A stretch of DNA of 11,737 bases from an uncultured archaeon (lineage in GTDB: Archaea > Thermoproteota > Nitrososphaeria > Nitrososphaerales > Nitrosopumilaceae): assembly GCA_937896495.1 (NCBI GenBank), contig CALBNQ010000123.1, positions 1 to 11,737 of the forward strand, in the 5' to 3' direction. Within the stretch, counting starts at the first letter, position 1. The number at the start of each line of letters is the position of its first letter. Both the position numbers and the translations under genes were made by a program. The notes under the pieces are model-generated. The model did not search any database. It was not told the DNA's origin and was given only the letters and a program-made list of their open reading frames with translations. Positions 11,245 to 11,737 of this stretch are shown piece after piece.

Positions 11245-11737
11245 TTAGTTTGCTGCAGCCTTGATAAATGACATAAATACATTTTCTGGAAATCCTGGTC
11301 TGCTGTTAAATTCTGGATGAAATTGTACTCCTAGATAGAATTTGTGTGTAGGAATTTCAAGTATTTCCATTCTCTTTCCGCCATCACTATCTGCTGAAAA
11401 AATTAATCCGTTTTTCTCAAATTCTGGAATGTATTGTTTATTAATTTCATATCTGTGCCTGTGACGCTTACTAATTACATTAGAATTGTAAATTTTCTGT
11501 GCATTTGTTCCCTCTTTAATTTGGACATCATTTGCTCCCAATCTTAATGAGCCTCCCATGTTTGACACATCTTTTTGTTCTGGGAGTAAATCCACAATTG
11601 GATTTTGTGTATCTGGTTTAATTTCAGTAGAATTACTATCTTCTAATTTTAACACATTTCGTCCAAATGCAACAGCTGCTAGTTGGAATCCAAAACAAAT
11701 TCCAAGATATGGTATATTATTTTCACGTGCATAGTTT
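11245..11737 (-). CDS. pyrG: CTP synthase, C-terminal glutaminase domain (cut by window end)
   Basis: The minus-strand frame is open from the window edge (11736) to the TAA at 11245-11247, giving 163 residues that begin NYARENNIPYLGICFGFQLA. The nucleophile Cys lies in GICFG (codon 11695-11697), and the other triad members are His and Glu of VQFHPEF. NMGGSLRLG and HRHRYEIN are typical of the CTP synthase glutamine amidotransferase domain. The enzyme makes CTP from UTP using ammonia released here from glutamine. The synthetase domain and the start lie beyond the window, so this is a boundary truncation and not a pseudogene. The frame continues well upstream of internal GTG and ATG codons. The nadK gene is convergent, and the repeat tract lies between them. 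Confidence 0.95.
   Translation of the reverse strand, partial: NYARENNIPYLGICFGFQLAAVAFGRNVLKLEDSNSTEIKPDTQNPIVDLLPEQKDVSNMGGSLRLGANDVQIKEGTNAQKIYNSNVISKRHRHRYEINKQYIPEFEKNGLIFSADSDGGKRMEILEIPTHKFYLGVQFHPEFNSRPGFPENVFMSFIKAAAN

Noticed and set aside
11167..11277. Plus-strand open frame running through the tandem repeat (periodic MKHLIDL)
   Set aside because: The period of 21 is a multiple of 3, so an open frame is expected by chance; it runs antisense into pyrG and has no start signal.
11245..11655. Reading the CTP synthase fragment as a short complete protein from an internal start at 11655
   Set aside because: The frame continues upstream through the catalytic GICFG motif to the window edge, so the gene is only cut by the window.

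Overview
The window is mostly chromosome of an ammonia-oxidising-archaeon type (Nitrososphaeria/Thaumarchaeota, Nitrosopumilus-like). The evidence is low G+C, archaeal ribosomal proteins S25e and S26e, an archaeal-type threonyl-tRNA synthetase with the D-aminoacyl-tRNA-deacylase-like editing domain, a deoxyhypusine synthase family enzyme, a probable archaetidylinositol phosphate synthase, and TATA boxes about 26-28 bases upstream of start codons. That spacing implies mostly leaderless mRNAs, several of them starting with GTG or TTG.

Layout. Bases 1-500 are different: the 3' end of a HigB-type toxin gene, a complete HigA antitoxin gene, and a structure with the layout of an integron attC site (about 378-500). 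This block is bacterial in character and less AT-rich. It gives way to very AT-rich DNA just after the attC 3' box. From about 680 on, everything looks archaeal: a cyclophilin-like protein (714-1100, +), S25e (-), a 70-aa zinc-binding-like protein (+), a deoxyhypusine synthase family protein (-), a 110-aa unknown (+), a membrane-anchored coiled-coil protein (-), the thrS-agmatinase pair (+), a universal stress protein (-), a CDP-alcohol phosphatidyltransferase (+), S26e (-), a 34-aa zinc-ribbon peptide (+), a PfkB-type sugar kinase (+), a 55-aa zinc-ribbon/membrane peptide (-), a CBS-domain pair protein (+), a NAD kinase fused to a winged helix (+), a short tandem-repeat tract, and the C-terminal glutaminase part of CTP synthase (-), cut by the window edge.

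How the genes relate. Most are single-gene units with their own promoters, alternating in strand. Several convergent pairs overlap at their stop codons. The clear operon is thrS-agmatinase (4-base gap). Agmatinase (putrescine formation) and the deoxyhypusine synthase family enzyme (spermidine-dependent, acting on aIF5A or on a polyamine) are plausible members of one polyamine branch. S25e, S26e and ThrRS serve translation. NAD kinase and CTP synthase serve nucleotide metabolism, and the CDP-alcohol transferase serves lipid head-group synthesis.

The points most worth a second look are: the HigBA-attC cassette joined to archaeal DNA (a real archaeal integron or gene transfer, or an assembly chimera); the NAD kinase with a C-terminal winged helix and an altered GGDG motif; and the deoxyhypusine synthase homologue whose spermidine-binding histidine is replaced.
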